Shown here: positions 38,396 through 46,873 of the stretch, one piece after another
How the letters are laid out: every line of letters starts with the position of its first letter
How positions within the stretch are numbered: the first letter of the stretch is position 1
NCBI RefSeq assembly: GCF_018614055.1
Contig: NZ_JAGGPB010000016.1
Span: forward strand, 114,708-178,707
Direction: 5' to 3'
From: Streptomyces sp. ISL-98
Lineage (GTDB): Bacteria > Actinomycetota > Actinomycetes > Streptomycetales > Streptomycetaceae
Length of the DNA: 64,000 bases
Notes under the pieces: model-generated
What the model was told of the DNA's origin: nothing
Databases searched by the model: none
What the model saw: only the letters and a program-made list of their open reading frames with translations
Made by a program: the position numbers and the translations under genes

Positions 38396-39838
38396 GTGCC
38401 GAACGCCAACGAAGACAATCCCAGTGCCCTGAGCCAGGTGCAGCGACGCGCAGTCAGCGAGCTGCTGCGCGTCGCCCCTGTCGCCGACGACCTCGCTCGC
38501 CGCTTCCAGGAGGCGGGCTTCAGTCTCGCCCTGGTCGGGGGATCGGTCAGGGACGCGTTGCTCGGCAGGCTCGGCAACGACCTGGACTTCACGACCGACG
38601 CCCACCCCGAGGACGTACTGAAGATCGTCCGGCCGTGGGCGGACTCGGTGTGGGAGGTCGGGATCGCCTTCGGGACGGTGGGATCCCAGAAGATGGGCTA
38701 CCAGATCGAGGTCACGACGTACCGCTCCGAGGCGTACGACAGGAACTCGCGCAAGCCCGAGGTGTCCTACGGCGACTCCATCGAGGAAGATCTCGTACGC
38801 CGCGACTTCACCGTCAACGCGATGGCCGTCGCGCTCCCGGAGAAGGAGTTCATCGACCCGCACGGTGGCCTGGAGGACCTAGCGGCCCGTGTTCTGCGCA
38901 CTCCCGGGACGCCCGAGGAGTCGTTCTCCGACGACCCGCTGCGCATGATGCGCGCAGCACGGTTCGCCGCTCAGCTCGACTTCGAGGTGGCGCCCGAAGT
39001 TGTGGCCGCGATGACGGCCATGTCCGAGCGCCTGGAGATCGTCTCGGCGGAGCGGGTACGTGACGAGCTCAACAAACTGATTCTCTCCGACAACCCGCGC
39101 AAGGGTCTGAGGCTTCTTGTCGACACCGGGCTCGCCGAGTACGTGCTTCCGGAGCTGCCTCAGCTGCGCCTGGAGAGTGATGAGCATCACAGGCACAAGG
39201 ACGTCTACGAGCACTCGCTGACCGTGCTGGAGCAGGCCATGGACCTCGAAGAGGACGGTCCGGACCTCGTTCTGCGGCTGGCGGCTCTGCTGCATGACAT
39301 CGGAAAGCCGAGGACGCGGCGCTTCGAGGCGGACGGTCGGGTCTCGTTCCATCACCACGAGGTGGTGGGGGCCAAGATGACCAAGAAGCGCATGACCGCT
39401 CTCAAGTACTCCAACGACCTGATCAAGGACGTCTCGACACTCGTGGAGCTGCATCTGCGCTTCCACGGGTACGGGACCGGGGAGTGGACCGACTCGGCGG
39501 TGCGACGGTACGTACGCGACGCGGGCCCGCTGCTGGACCGGCTGCACAAGCTGACCCGTTCTGACTGCACTACGCGCAACAAGCGCAAGGCGGGCGCGCT
39601 CTCGCGGGCCTACGACGGGCTTGAGGAGCGCATCGCGGAGCTGCAGCAGCAGGAGGAGCTGGACTCCATCCGGCCCGATCTGGACGGCAACCAGATCATG
39701 GAGATTCTGGGCATCAGGCCCGGCCCGGAGATCGGCAAGGCCTACAAGTTCCTGCTTGAGCTGCGGCTGGAGAACGGCCCGATGGAGCACGAGGCGGCGG
39801 TCGGGGCACTCAAGGAGTGGTGGGCGGCTCAGAGCTGA
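38396..39838 (+). CDS. CCA tRNA nucleotidyltransferase with HD domain
   Basis: 480 residues. GTG 38396 is chosen because it opens with VPNANEDNPSALSQVQRR; the frame is open much further upstream, across the divergent promoter region of the DUF6049 gene. The nucleotidyltransferase core has FSLALVGGSVRDALLGRLGNDLDFTTDA with the two metal-binding Asp, RRDFTVNAMAVAL and DPLRMMRAARFAAQLDF. A C-terminal HD domain (LLHDIGKPRTR) follows. It adds CCA to tRNA 3' ends; both tRNAs in this window lack an encoded CCA. The M. tuberculosis counterpart (Rv3907c) sits next to the same murJ block. Confidence 0.95.
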   Translation: MPNANEDNPSALSQVQRRAVSELLRVAPVADDLARRFQEAGFSLALVGGSVRDALLGRLGNDLDFTTDAHPEDVLKIVRPWADSVWEVGIAFGTVGSQKMGYQIEVTTYRSEAYDRNSRKPEVSYGDSIEEDLVRRDFTVNAMAVALPEKEFIDPHGGLEDLAARVLRTPGTPEESFSDDPLRMMRAARFAAQLDFEVAPEVVAAMTAMSERLEIVSAERVRDELNKLILSDNPRKGLRLLVDTGLAEYVLPELPQLRLESDEHHRHKDVYEHSLTVLEQAMDLEEDGPDLVLRLAALLHDIGKPRTRRFEADGRVSFHHHEVVGAKMTKKRMTALKYSNDLIKDVSTLVELHLRFHGYGTGEWTDSAVRRYVRDAGPLLDRLHKLTRSDCTTRNKRKAGALSRAYDGLEERIAELQQQEELDSIRPDLDGNQIMEILGIRPGPEIGKAYKFLLELRLENGPMEHEAAVGALKEWWAAQS

Positions 39839-39844
39839 GCGCAT

Positions 39845-39858
39845 GTTTCACGTGAAAC
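39845..39858. other. parS site 6 (just after the CCA-adding enzyme gene)
   Basis: Perfect GTTTCACGTGAAAC 6 bases after the stop codon, 31 bases from parS site 7: the closest pair in the window. Confidence 0.95.
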
Positions 39859-39881
39859 ATGACGGAGTGCGGATGGGCTGA

Positions 39882-39911
39882 GGGGCGGTGTTTCACGTGA
39901 AACACCGCCCC
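39882..39911. terminator. 30-bp perfect palindrome around parS site 7, likely bidirectional terminator
   Basis: GGGGCGGT and its complement flank parS site 7 to make a perfect 30-bp palindrome (centre between 39896 and 39897). As RNA it folds into a GC-clamped hairpin between two convergent genes, so it can end transcription from both sides while also binding ParB. Confidence 0.65.
39890..39903. other. parS site 7
   Basis: Perfect GTTTCACGTGAAAC at the centre of the larger palindrome in the convergent gap. Confidence 0.95.
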
Positions 39912-39949
39912 TTCCGCGTCAGCCGAGCCAGCCAATCCAGTCGCTTCGG

Positions 39950-40513
39950 CTAGTTGGCCTTCAGGTCCGTCAGGCACAGGACGACGCTGGTCCTGCTCTT
40001 ACGTCGTCCTGAAGTCTCGGTGTAAGCCGTGTACTTGGTCTTGTCGCAGAGGTTCATGTCAGCGGTGTCGTCGTGAACCTCGGCGATCTTGAACTGGGCG
40101 GCTGAGTTGCCGCAGCCGACCGCCTCCATGTTCGGCGTGAACTCGGTGCCGTTATTCTTCATGCAGTCACCGACCGCCGCCGCCTTCGCGTCCGACTCGA
40201 AGACCTTGTCCCAGCCGAACTTCAGGCCGCCCAGAGCGCCGAGCAGCAGCACGATGATGGTGAGGTTGCGTATCACCGACATGTTCTTGGGTGCTTGCGG
40301 CGGAGGCGGCGGGCCTTGCGGCGCCATGTGGCCGGGGTAGCCGCCCTGCTGCTGTGGGTACTGCTGCGGCGTATAAGGCTGCTGCGGGTACTGCTGCTGA
40401 GGCGGGTAAGGCTGTTGCTGCTGGGGATAGCCGTAGCCGGGCTGCGGCGGGTAAGGCTACTGCGGGGGCTGCTGTCCGTACGGCGAAGGGCCTTGCTGCG
40501 GCGGATAGGTCAT
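39950..40513 (-). pseudogene. LppU/SCO3897-like membrane protein gene interrupted by one in-frame TAG
   Basis: From ATG 40513 the frame reads MTYPPQQGPSPYGQQPPQ, then TAG (40459-40457), then continues without another stop to 39950. The part after the stop carries on the same Pro/Gln/Tyr-rich N-terminus (PYPPQPGYGYPQQQQ..), a transmembrane helix (about codons 78-97), then a 90-residue extracellular domain with four Cys. A single base change turns a Gln (CAG) or Tyr codon into TAG. Unless a downstream ATG (40327) is used, the gene is dead; a sequencing error is equally possible. If the ATG at 40327 is used the product is a 125-residue protein with its helix and outer domain intact. Confidence 0.8.
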
Positions 40514-40566
40514 ACGGGACTCCCCCTGAGAATGCGCTGCGCACATGAGTGTTTGACGCGCGCACG

Positions 40567-41832
40567 CTATAGGACGCCACCAACGCGCTTCCAACGGGAC
40601 ACGATCGCAGCCGCCATCGCATAGACGACCGCGACGGTGACGACCAGAGCGGCCGAGCGGCCGTCGGGGGGCAGTATCAACGCCGCCACCGCCGCGGCCC
40701 CTACGAACGCGACGTTGAACAGCACGTCGTAGACCGAGAAGATCCGCCCGCGATAGGCGTCGTCGACCTCCGACTGCACCACCGTGTCCGTGGTGATCTT
40801 TGCGGCCTGCGTGGTGAGCCCGAGCACGAAGGCGGCGGCCATCATCGGTACAGGTGCGAAGGGCAGGCCAAGAGCCGGTTCGAGTACGGCGGCCGATCCG
40901 GCGCACACCACCATCCATCCGTACGCTCCGAGCCGCCCCACTGCCCACGGGGTGAGCACAGCGGCCGCGAAGAACCCCGCCCCCGACATCGCGACAGCGA
41001 CCCCGAGCAACGCCAGCCCGTCCGAGCCGTCCGACCAGGCGTACCGGCACAGCATCAGCACCATCACCGTGAGCGCGCCGTAGCAAAAGCGCATCAGCGT
41101 CATTGCGGCCAGCACACGGCGGGCGGGCAGGCGCTCCGCGAGATGCCGCAGCCCGTCGGCGAAACCGCGTGCCGTTGAGGCCAGCGCGGCACCCAGTCCC
41201 GGCAGGACCAACTCGGGGTCGGGGCCGAGCAGCTCACGGCTCATCCGCAAGGACGCCAGGGCGGCGCAGAGGTACAGCGCGGCACCCACCAGAACCACCG
41301 CCGCATCGGAGTCCGACGCCACGAGCCGTACCGCGAAGGCGAGACCACCGCCGGCGGTTGCGGCGAGCGTGCCCGCGGTCGGCGAGAGCGAGTTGGCCAT
41401 GACGAGCCGGTCGGCGTCGACGACGCGTGGCAGGGCGGCCGAGAGTCCGGAGAGCACGAAGCGGTTGACGGCGGTGACGGAGAGGGCCGAGGCGTAGAAG
41501 AGCCAGTCCGGCACGGAGGCCAGGATCAGCAGCGCTGTGCCGCAGGCGAGCACCGCCCTCAGCAGGTTCCCGTACAGGAAGACCTGGCGACGCTGCCAGC
41601 GGTCGAGCAGTACGCCGGCGAAGGGGCCCACGACGGAATAGGGGAGCAGCAGGACGGCCATCGCCGAGGCGATGGCGCCGGGGGAGGTCTGTTTCTCCGG
41701 GGAGAAGACGACGTACGAGGCCAGTGCCACCTGGTAGACGCCGTCCGCGGACTGCGAGAGCAGTCTCACCGCCAGCAGGCGGCGGAAGTTGGTCAGGCGC
41801 AGGAGGACACGCAGATCACCTACGACGGGCAT
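40567..41832 (-). CDS. MFS transporter
   Basis: 421 residues from ATG 41832, chosen over upstream GTG/CTG codons because it begins MPVVGDLRVLLRLTNFRRLL, a normal MFS N-terminus. About 12 hydrophobic helices are visible. The loop after TM2 has DRWQRRQVFLYGNLLRA, the motif A region (GxLaDrxGrkxxl), though degenerate. It is a likely drug or metabolite exporter of the MFS_3/EntS-like type with unknown substrate. It follows the inositol-phosphate synthase gene on the minus strand, separated by a terminator. Confidence 0.85.
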   Translation of the reverse strand: MPVVGDLRVLLRLTNFRRLLAVRLLSQSADGVYQVALASYVVFSPEKQTSPGAIASAMAVLLLPYSVVGPFAGVLLDRWQRRQVFLYGNLLRAVLACGTALLILASVPDWLFYASALSVTAVNRFVLSGLSAALPRVVDADRLVMANSLSPTAGTLAATAGGGLAFAVRLVASDSDAAVVLVGAALYLCAALASLRMSRELLGPDPELVLPGLGAALASTARGFADGLRHLAERLPARRVLAAMTLMRFCYGALTVMVLMLCRYAWSDGSDGLALLGVAVAMSGAGFFAAAVLTPWAVGRLGAYGWMVVCAGSAAVLEPALGLPFAPVPMMAAAFVLGLTTQAAKITTDTVVQSEVDDAYRGRIFSVYDVLFNVAFVGAAAVAALILPPDGRSAALVVTVAVVYAMAAAIVSRWKRVGGVL

Positions 41833-41854
41833 GCGAGCAAGGGTCACACACGAG

Positions 41855-41887
41855 GAGGGTCCCCGGGCGGATTGCCAGGGGACCCTC
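41855..41887 (-). terminator. Terminator of the inositol-phosphate synthase gene
   Basis: Perfect 10-bp GC-rich inverted repeat (41855-41864 and 41878-41887) starting 24 bases after the synthase stop on the minus strand and before the MFS gene. Confidence 0.75.
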
Positions 41888-41910
41888 AACGATCGGACAG
41901 CGGCAGAGCT

Positions 41911-42993
41911 TTAGCGCTCGACCTCGCCCTTGATGAACTTCTCGACGGCGCGGTGGGCCTCGTCGTCGAAGTACTGCACCGGCGGGGACTTCATGAAGTA
42001 CGAGGACGCGGAGAGGATCGGGCCGCCGATGCCGCGGTCCTTGGCGATCTTCGCGGCGCGCACGGCGTCGATGATGACACCCGCGGAGTTCGGGGAGTCC
42101 CAGACCTCGAGCTTGTACTCCAGGTTCAGCGGGACGTCACCGAAGGCGCGGCCCTCGAGGCGCACGTACGCCCACTTGCGGTCGTCCAGCCACGCCACGT
42201 AGTCCGACGGGCCGATGTGGACATTGTCCGCACCGAGGTCGCGGTCGGGGATCTGCGAGGTGACTGCCTGCGTCTTCGAGATCTTCTTGGACTCCAGGCG
42301 CTCACGCTCGAGCATGTTCTTGAAGTCCATGTTGCCGCCGACGTTCAGCTGCATCGTGCGGTCCAGGACGACGCCCCGGTCCTCGAAGAGCTTCGCCATC
42401 ACGCGGTGCGTGATGGTGGCGCCGACCTGCGACTTGATGTCGTCGCCGACGATCGGGACGCCCGCCTCGGTGAACTTGTCGGCCCACTCCTTGGTGCCGG
42501 CGATGAAGACCGGGAGAGCGTTGACGAAGGCGACCTTGGCGTCGATGGCGCACTGCGCGTAGAACTTCGCAGCGTCCTCGGAACCGACGGGCAGGTAGCA
42601 GACGAGAACGTCGACCTGGCGGTCCTTGAGGGTCTGGACGATGTCGACCGGGGCCTCGGCGGACTCCTCGATGGTCTCGCGGTAGTACTTGCCCAGGCCG
42701 TCGAGGGTGTGGCCGCGCTGGACGGTCACACCCGTGTTGGGCACGTCGCAGATCTTGATGGTGTTGTTCTCGCTGGCGCCGATGGCGTCCGCGAGGTCGA
42801 GGCCGACCTTCTTCGCGTCGACGTCGAAGGCGGCCACGAACTCGACGTCACTCACGTGATAGTCGCCGAACTGCACGTGCATCAGACCCGGGACCTTGCC
42901 CGCCGGGTCGGCGTCCTTGTAGTACTCGACGCCCTGCACCAGCGAGGCGGCGCAGTTGCCCACGCCGACGATGGCTACGCGAACCGAACCCAT
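41911..42993 (-). CDS. Inositol-1-phosphate (myo-inositol-3-phosphate) synthase
   Basis: 360 residues from ATG 42993; GGGAGC lies upstream and the protein opens [25 protein letters not shown]. This is the actinobacterial-length enzyme. NAD-binding GVGNCAA, the conserved [39 protein letters not shown] and the catalytic Lys segments ([14 protein letters not shown]) are visible. It converts glucose 6-phosphate to inositol 3-phosphate, the first step to phosphatidylinositol, mycothiol and other inositol compounds. The ino1-padR pair is conserved (Rv0046c-Rv0047c). Confidence 0.96.
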   Translation of the reverse strand: MGSVRVAIVGVGNCAASLVQGVEYYKDADPAGKVPGLMHVQFGDYHVSDVEFVAAFDVDAKKVGLDLADAIGASENNTIKICDVPNTGVTVQRGHTLDGLGKYYRETIEESAEAPVDIVQTLKDRQVDVLVCYLPVGSEDAAKFYAQCAIDAKVAFVNALPVFIAGTKEWADKFTEAGVPIVGDDIKSQVGATITHRVMAKLFEDRGVVLDRTMQLNVGGNMDFKNMLERERLESKKISKTQAVTSQIPDRDLGADNVHIGPSDYVAWLDDRKWAYVRLEGRAFGDVPLNLEYKLEVWDSPNSAGVIIDAVRAAKIAKDRGIGGPILSASSYFMKSPPVQYFDDEAHRAVEKFIKGEVER

Positions 42994-43045
42994 TGGCGGT
43001 TGCTCCCTGTGTGTACTCGACGAGGCCCTGCGGTGTGCAGGGGCC

Positions 43046-43729
43046 TCACTTGGCGGTGTCGTCGGACGGATCCGGCGGGGTGTCATCCCGGTGCCGGGGC
43101 AGGCCGCCCGTCTCTCCAGATGTGGTGTCTTGGCGAGCTGAGTTCTCGGGGGTGGACCGTCGCTGGTCCCGCCCCGCCCGCTCGCTCTCGATGAGCTCGT
43201 TCAGCCAGCGCACTTCGCGCTCCACGGACTCCATGCCGTGCCGCTGCAGCTCAAGCGTGTAATCGTCCAGGCGCTCCCGGGTACGGGCCAGGGAGGCGCG
43301 CATCTTCTCGAGACGCTCCTCCAGCCGGCTCCTGCGGCCCTCGAGCACCCGCATCCGCACCTCGCGCTCGGTCTGCCCGAAGAAGGCGAAACGGGCCGCG
43401 AAGTGCTCGTCCTCCCAGGAATCCGGGCCGGTGTGGGAGAGCAGCTCCTCGAAGTGCTCCTTACCTTCCGCCGTCAGCCGGTAGACGATCTTGGCGCGGC
43501 GTCCCGCGAGCGAAGCGGCAAGCGCGTCCTCCGGAGCGCTGCCCGGCTCCTCGATCAACCAGCCGTTGGCGACCAGCGTCTTGAGGCATGGGTAGAGGGT
43601 CCCGTAACTGAAGGCACGGAAGACCCCCAGCGAGGTATTGAGCCGCTTGCGCAGCTCGTAACCGTGCATCGGCGACTCGCGCAGCAGGCCGAGCACGGCG
43701 AATTCGAGGATGCCTGAGCGCCTGCTCAT
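43046..43729 (-). CDS. PadR-family transcriptional regulator
   Basis: 227 residues from ATG 43729 with GGCGAGG upstream. The winged HTH is [24 protein letters not shown], then [20 protein letters not shown] (residues 5-60), and the C-terminal half is a long coiled-coil ([25 protein letters not shown]) for dimerisation. A variable Thr/Asp/Arg-rich tail follows. A perfect palindrome 41 bases upstream of the start (43770-43790) is probably its operator, pointing to autoregulation. It is 52 bp upstream of the inositol-phosphate synthase gene, which it may also control. Confidence 0.92.
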   Translation of the reverse strand: MSRRSGILEFAVLGLLRESPMHGYELRKRLNTSLGVFRAFSYGTLYPCLKTLVANGWLIEEPGSAPEDALAASLAGRRAKIVYRLTAEGKEHFEELLSHTGPDSWEDEHFAARFAFFGQTEREVRMRVLEGRRSRLEERLEKMRASLARTRERLDDYTLELQRHGMESVEREVRWLNELIESERAGRDQRRSTPENSARQDTTSGETGGLPRHRDDTPPDPSDDTAK

Positions 43730-44095
43730 TCCTCGCCTCCCCAGTCGCCGACGGGCCTTATGCCGAGCTGATGTATCGACTCGATACATCCAGACGATAG
43801 AACGGGAGTCCCGATGCGACAAGTGGGGGCAGAGTGAACGGCGTCACATCACTGATTCGCAGGACGCAACTTGCCTGATTTGGGGTGAAGATCGGCACTG
43901 GGTGGGTTTTGACGGTGCGTAGTCTGTGCGGCATGCAGACCACCGGGAACCAAGTGACGCCAGGTAGCGTCCTCGTCCTGGATGCACATGAGGCCGTACG
44001 GATGAGCCCGCCCCCGGGCTGGTCCGTACTTCGGGGGGACCGGAACTCAGCTGCCGCTTCCAGGCGATCTCGCCTGCCCGAGGAGTAGTCGTTCG
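43730..44095. other. Divergent padR/PBP intergenic region
   Basis: 366 bp between two divergent genes. It holds the PadR palindrome described separately. A plus-strand frame from ATG 43933 to a stop at 44088 (51 codons, starting MQTTGNQVTPGSVLVLDAHE) ends 7 bases before the PBP start; it has no clear ribosome site or family, so I do not call it a gene. The rest should contain the promoters of padR and the PBP. Confidence 0.5.
43770..43790. promoter_or_regulatory. Probable PadR operator
   Basis: Perfect 10-bp inverted repeat GATGTATCGA-C-TCGATACATC. ATGT...ACAT half-sites are typical of PadR operators, and it lies 40 bp upstream of the padR start on the minus strand, overlapping the expected promoter region. 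Confidence 0.8.
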
Positions 44096-46780
44096 ATGAG
44101 CGAGCACCGTCGCAAACCGCCACAGTCGCAAGACAGCGGGCGTGCCGCGGCCCGGCGAGCCGCGCAGCAGCCGTCAGGCCGCCGCGCGGCTCCCACGCGG
44201 GGCACCACCACCGGGTCGCCCTCCGGTTCGTATGAAGAGGAGCGCCAGTACGGCAGCAGAGCGGAGGCCCGCCGTGCCGCCCAGCGGGGCGCCAGTGGCG
44301 GCTCGCGGCGGCGCGGGCCCGAGGCCGGCGGCGGAGGGGGGCACGAAGGGCCCCGCCGGGGTCGTGGCGGCCCGCCTGCCAAGAAGCGGTTCATCGACTA
44401 CCCGCGCTCGGACAAGTACGGGTGGAGACGGTTCGTACCGTCCTGGAAGCAGGTCGCCGGCACCTGCTTCGGCTTCTTCGCGATCCTGGTCGCGGGTGCA
44501 GGTGTGGCCTTCGCCTGGGTCGACAAGCCAAACCCGCAATTGATGGCGGAGGCGCAGAACAACGTCTTCTACTGGGACGACGGTAAGCAGCTCGCTGCGA
44601 CCGGCGGCCAGCGCAATCGCCAGAACGTCGGGATCGGCGAGATTCCGAAGCACATGCAGGACGCCGTTATCGCGGCCGAGAACGAGTCCTTCGACGACGA
44701 CTGGGGCGTCGACCCTGTGGGAATCGGCCGGGCCGTTTTCAACATGGCCACGGGTGGGGAGACCCAGGGCGGCTCGACCATCACCCAGCAGTACGTGAAG
44801 AACACGTACCTGGAGCAGGATCAGACGCTGAAGCGCAAGTTCACCGAGCTCTTCATTTCGATCAAGGTGGGCGTCCAGGAAGACAAGAAGGACATCCTGG
44901 CGGGTTACCTGAACACCGCGTATTTCGGTCGCGGCGCGTACGGGATCCAGGCCGCGTCCCAGGCGTACTTCGGCAAGGACTGCGTCAAGCTGAACCCGGA
45001 CGAGAGTGCTTTCCTCGCCCAGCTGCTCAAGGGGCCGAACCTGTACAACCCGGACGGCGGCATTGGCGACAACGCCAGGTCTGAGCTCAACACCGAGCGC
45101 GCCAAGGAGCGCTGGGAGTGGATCCTCGACCGCGAGGTCGAGGTGGGCCGCATGGAGCAGGCCGATCGGGACAAGTACAGGACGTTCCCCGAGCTCAAGG
45201 ACTCCGACCAGGCCACCGGCCTCAGTGGCCAAAAGGGCTACCTGGTCGAGACGGCCAAGAAGTACCTGATGAAGCAGACCGACATCACGCCGGAGCAGCT
45301 CGAGCGTGGTGGCTACCGTGTCTACACGACCTTCAACAGGGAAAAGGTCGAGGCGATGGAAAAGGCGGTGAGGAAGACCCGCAAGGAATTCCTGGACGCC
45401 AAGCAGCGGCCGGATACGGATAGATTCGTCCAGTTCGGCTCGGCCTCGGTGGATGTGAAGTCCGGCAAGATCGTCGCGCTCTACGGCGGCGAGGGCTGGG
45501 ACAAGAAGCACTTCACCAACAACGCCGACACTTCCGGTGTCCCGGTCGGCTCGACCTGGAAGCCCTACGTCCTCGCTGCGGCGATGCAACACGGCACCCA
45601 GAACACCAACGGCAGCGGACTCTCGCCGATGAGCAAGTACAACGCCAACGACATGCTCGTCATCAGGGACCGCAACGGCGACCCGATCCCGGGCAAGGAC
45701 GGGCAGCCCTTCCGGCAGAAGAACGAGAGTGACACGGAGTACGGCTACGTCACGCTGAGGGAAGCGATGGAGAAATCCATCAACTCCCCCTTCGTGCAGC
45801 TCGGCTTCGACGTCGGCCTGTCCAGGGTGGCCGAAATGGCGGAGGACACCGGAATCCTCAAGCAGAGCATGGACCAGCGGAACGCGTCCTTCTCCCTGGG
45901 TACGTCTACGCCGAGCGCCATCCGCATGGCCGACTCGTACGCGACCTTCGCCGCCTCTGGGGAGCACCACGACCCGTATTCGGTAACCAAGGTCGTTTAC
46001 GACGGCGAGGAGCAGGAAGGGTTCGATCAGCCCGCACCCAGCCGGGCGATGGACGAAGACATCGCCAACAACATCACCGACGTCCTCAAGAACGTCGTCG
46101 AGAACGGCACCGGCACCAAGGCCAAGAAGCTTGGCCGCCCGGCCGCCGGCAAGACCGGCACCACCGACAAGAACAAGTCGGCCTGGTTCGTCGGCTACAC
46201 CCCGCAGCTGTCGACCTCGGTCACCCTGTTCCGTACGGACCCCGAGTCCCGCAAGCTGCTCTCCATGAACGGCACCGGCGGCGTCCCGTCCATCCACGGT
46301 GGTGACATTCCCACCGAGGTATGGACGAACTACATGCGCGAGGCACTCAAGAAAATGCCTCCGTCGGACTTCCCCGCCGCCGAGCCGATCGGCGAGAAGG
46401 CGGACTCGGTCGGTGCGCCGAGCCCGACACCGAGCCCGACGCCGTCCGAGACGCCGTCCGAAACCCCGTCCGAGACCCCGTCGGCGACGCCCTCGGAAAC
46501 GGCCCCGTCCGAGACCACTGACCCGGAGAAGCCCTGTAAGCCGTTCGACTGGGAGTGCGAAGAAGACGGCGGCACAGACACGGGCGGTACGGACACCGGT
46601 GGCACCGATACGGGTGGCACGGATACGGGCGGTACGGACACCGGTGGTACCGATACCGGCGGCACGGACACCGCCGGTACGGATACGGGTGGTACGGACA
46701 CCGGCACCACCGACACCGGTGGCAGCGGAAACGGCAACGGAAACGGCAGTGACGGCGGCCTCTTCGGAGGCGGCGGCTGA
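44096..46780 (+). CDS. Class A penicillin-binding protein (bifunctional peptidoglycan synthase)
   Basis: 894 residues from ATG 44096 with CGAGGAG 14-20 bases upstream. A basic, Arg/Gly-rich cytoplasmic N-terminus of about 110 residues precedes one transmembrane helix (about 125-145). The glycosyltransferase-51 domain has catalytic Glu195 in AAENESFDDDWGVD and GGSTITQQYVKN. The transpeptidase domain has S486TWK, the SxN motif SINS and K686TGTT. It polymerises and cross-links peptidoglycan. The tail is unusual: Pro/Ser/Glu-rich repeats, then ten GTDTG-type pentapeptides and an Asn/Gly end. The ponA1-GT87 pair is conserved in M. tuberculosis (Rv0050-Rv0051). Confidence 0.96.
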   Translation: MSEHRRKPPQSQDSGRAAARRAAQQPSGRRAAPTRGTTTGSPSGSYEEERQYGSRAEARRAAQRGASGGSRRRGPEAGGGGGHEGPRRGRGGPPAKKRFIDYPRSDKYGWRRFVPSWKQVAGTCFGFFAILVAGAGVAFAWVDKPNPQLMAEAQNNVFYWDDGKQLAATGGQRNRQNVGIGEIPKHMQDAVIAAENESFDDDWGVDPVGIGRAVFNMATGGETQGGSTITQQYVKNTYLEQDQTLKRKFTELFISIKVGVQEDKKDILAGYLNTAYFGRGAYGIQAASQAYFGKDCVKLNPDESAFLAQLLKGPNLYNPDGGIGDNARSELNTERAKERWEWILDREVEVGRMEQADRDKYRTFPELKDSDQATGLSGQKGYLVETAKKYLMKQTDITPEQLERGGYRVYTTFNREKVEAMEKAVRKTRKEFLDAKQRPDTDRFVQFGSASVDVKSGKIVALYGGEGWDKKHFTNNADTSGVPVGSTWKPYVLAAAMQHGTQNTNGSGLSPMSKYNANDMLVIRDRNGDPIPGKDGQPFRQKNESDTEYGYVTLREAMEKSINSPFVQLGFDVGLSRVAEMAEDTGILKQSMDQRNASFSLGTSTPSAIRMADSYATFAASGEHHDPYSVTKVVYDGEEQEGFDQPAPSRAMDEDIANNITDVLKNVVENGTGTKAKKLGRPAAGKTGTTDKNKSAWFVGYTPQLSTSVTLFRTDPESRKLLSMNGTGGVPSIHGGDIPTEVWTNYMREALKKMPPSDFPAAEPIGEKADSVGAPSPTPSPTPSETPSETPSETPSATPSETAPSETTDPEKPCKPFDWECEEDGGTDTGGTDTGGTDTGGTDTGGTDTGGTDTGGTDTAGTDTGGTDTGTTDTGGSGNGNGNGSDGGLFGGGG
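46571..46720 (+). repeat. Ten-copy 15-bp repeat encoding Gly-Thr-Asp-Thr-Gly
   Basis: Ten tandem 15-base units in the 3' end of the PBP gene encode GTDTG (two variants: GTDTA and TTDTG). Third-position changes between copies show they have diverged silently, so selection acts on the peptide. Preceded by PTPSPTPSETPSETPSE-type repeats. Confidence 0.95.
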
Positions 46781-46805
46781 CGCACCACCGCCAGCCAACC
46801 CATGA

Positions 46806-46838
46806 CGAGGGCCGTCGCACCCAGTGCGGCGGCCCTCG
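46806..46838 (+). terminator. Hairpin after the PBP gene
   Basis: 9-bp perfect GC-rich stem (46806-46814 and 46830-46838) that can extend inward by six more pairs, one of them G-T, to a 3-base loop (46821-46823), 25 bases after the PBP stop. Confidence 0.75.
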
Positions 46839-46873
46839 CCGTGTGCACAGCCCCGTACGGCAGGATGACCCCC

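Noticed and set aside
40457..40459. Possibility that the TAG codon is read through or encodes a special amino acid
   Set aside because: No known actinobacterial system reads TAG as an amino acid here, and no recoding structure follows. A point mutation or error is simpler.
42841..42870. A parS-like CTCACGTGAT near the inositol-phosphate synthase start
   Set aside because: Only the CACGTG centre and one flanking base on each side match; the outer arms (GTTT/AAAC) are absent, so it is not a parS site.
46571..46720. Regular 15-bp repeats that could be mistaken for a CRISPR array
   Set aside because: The units are contiguous without spacers and are in frame as GTDTG codons in the PBP gene, so they are a protein repeat.
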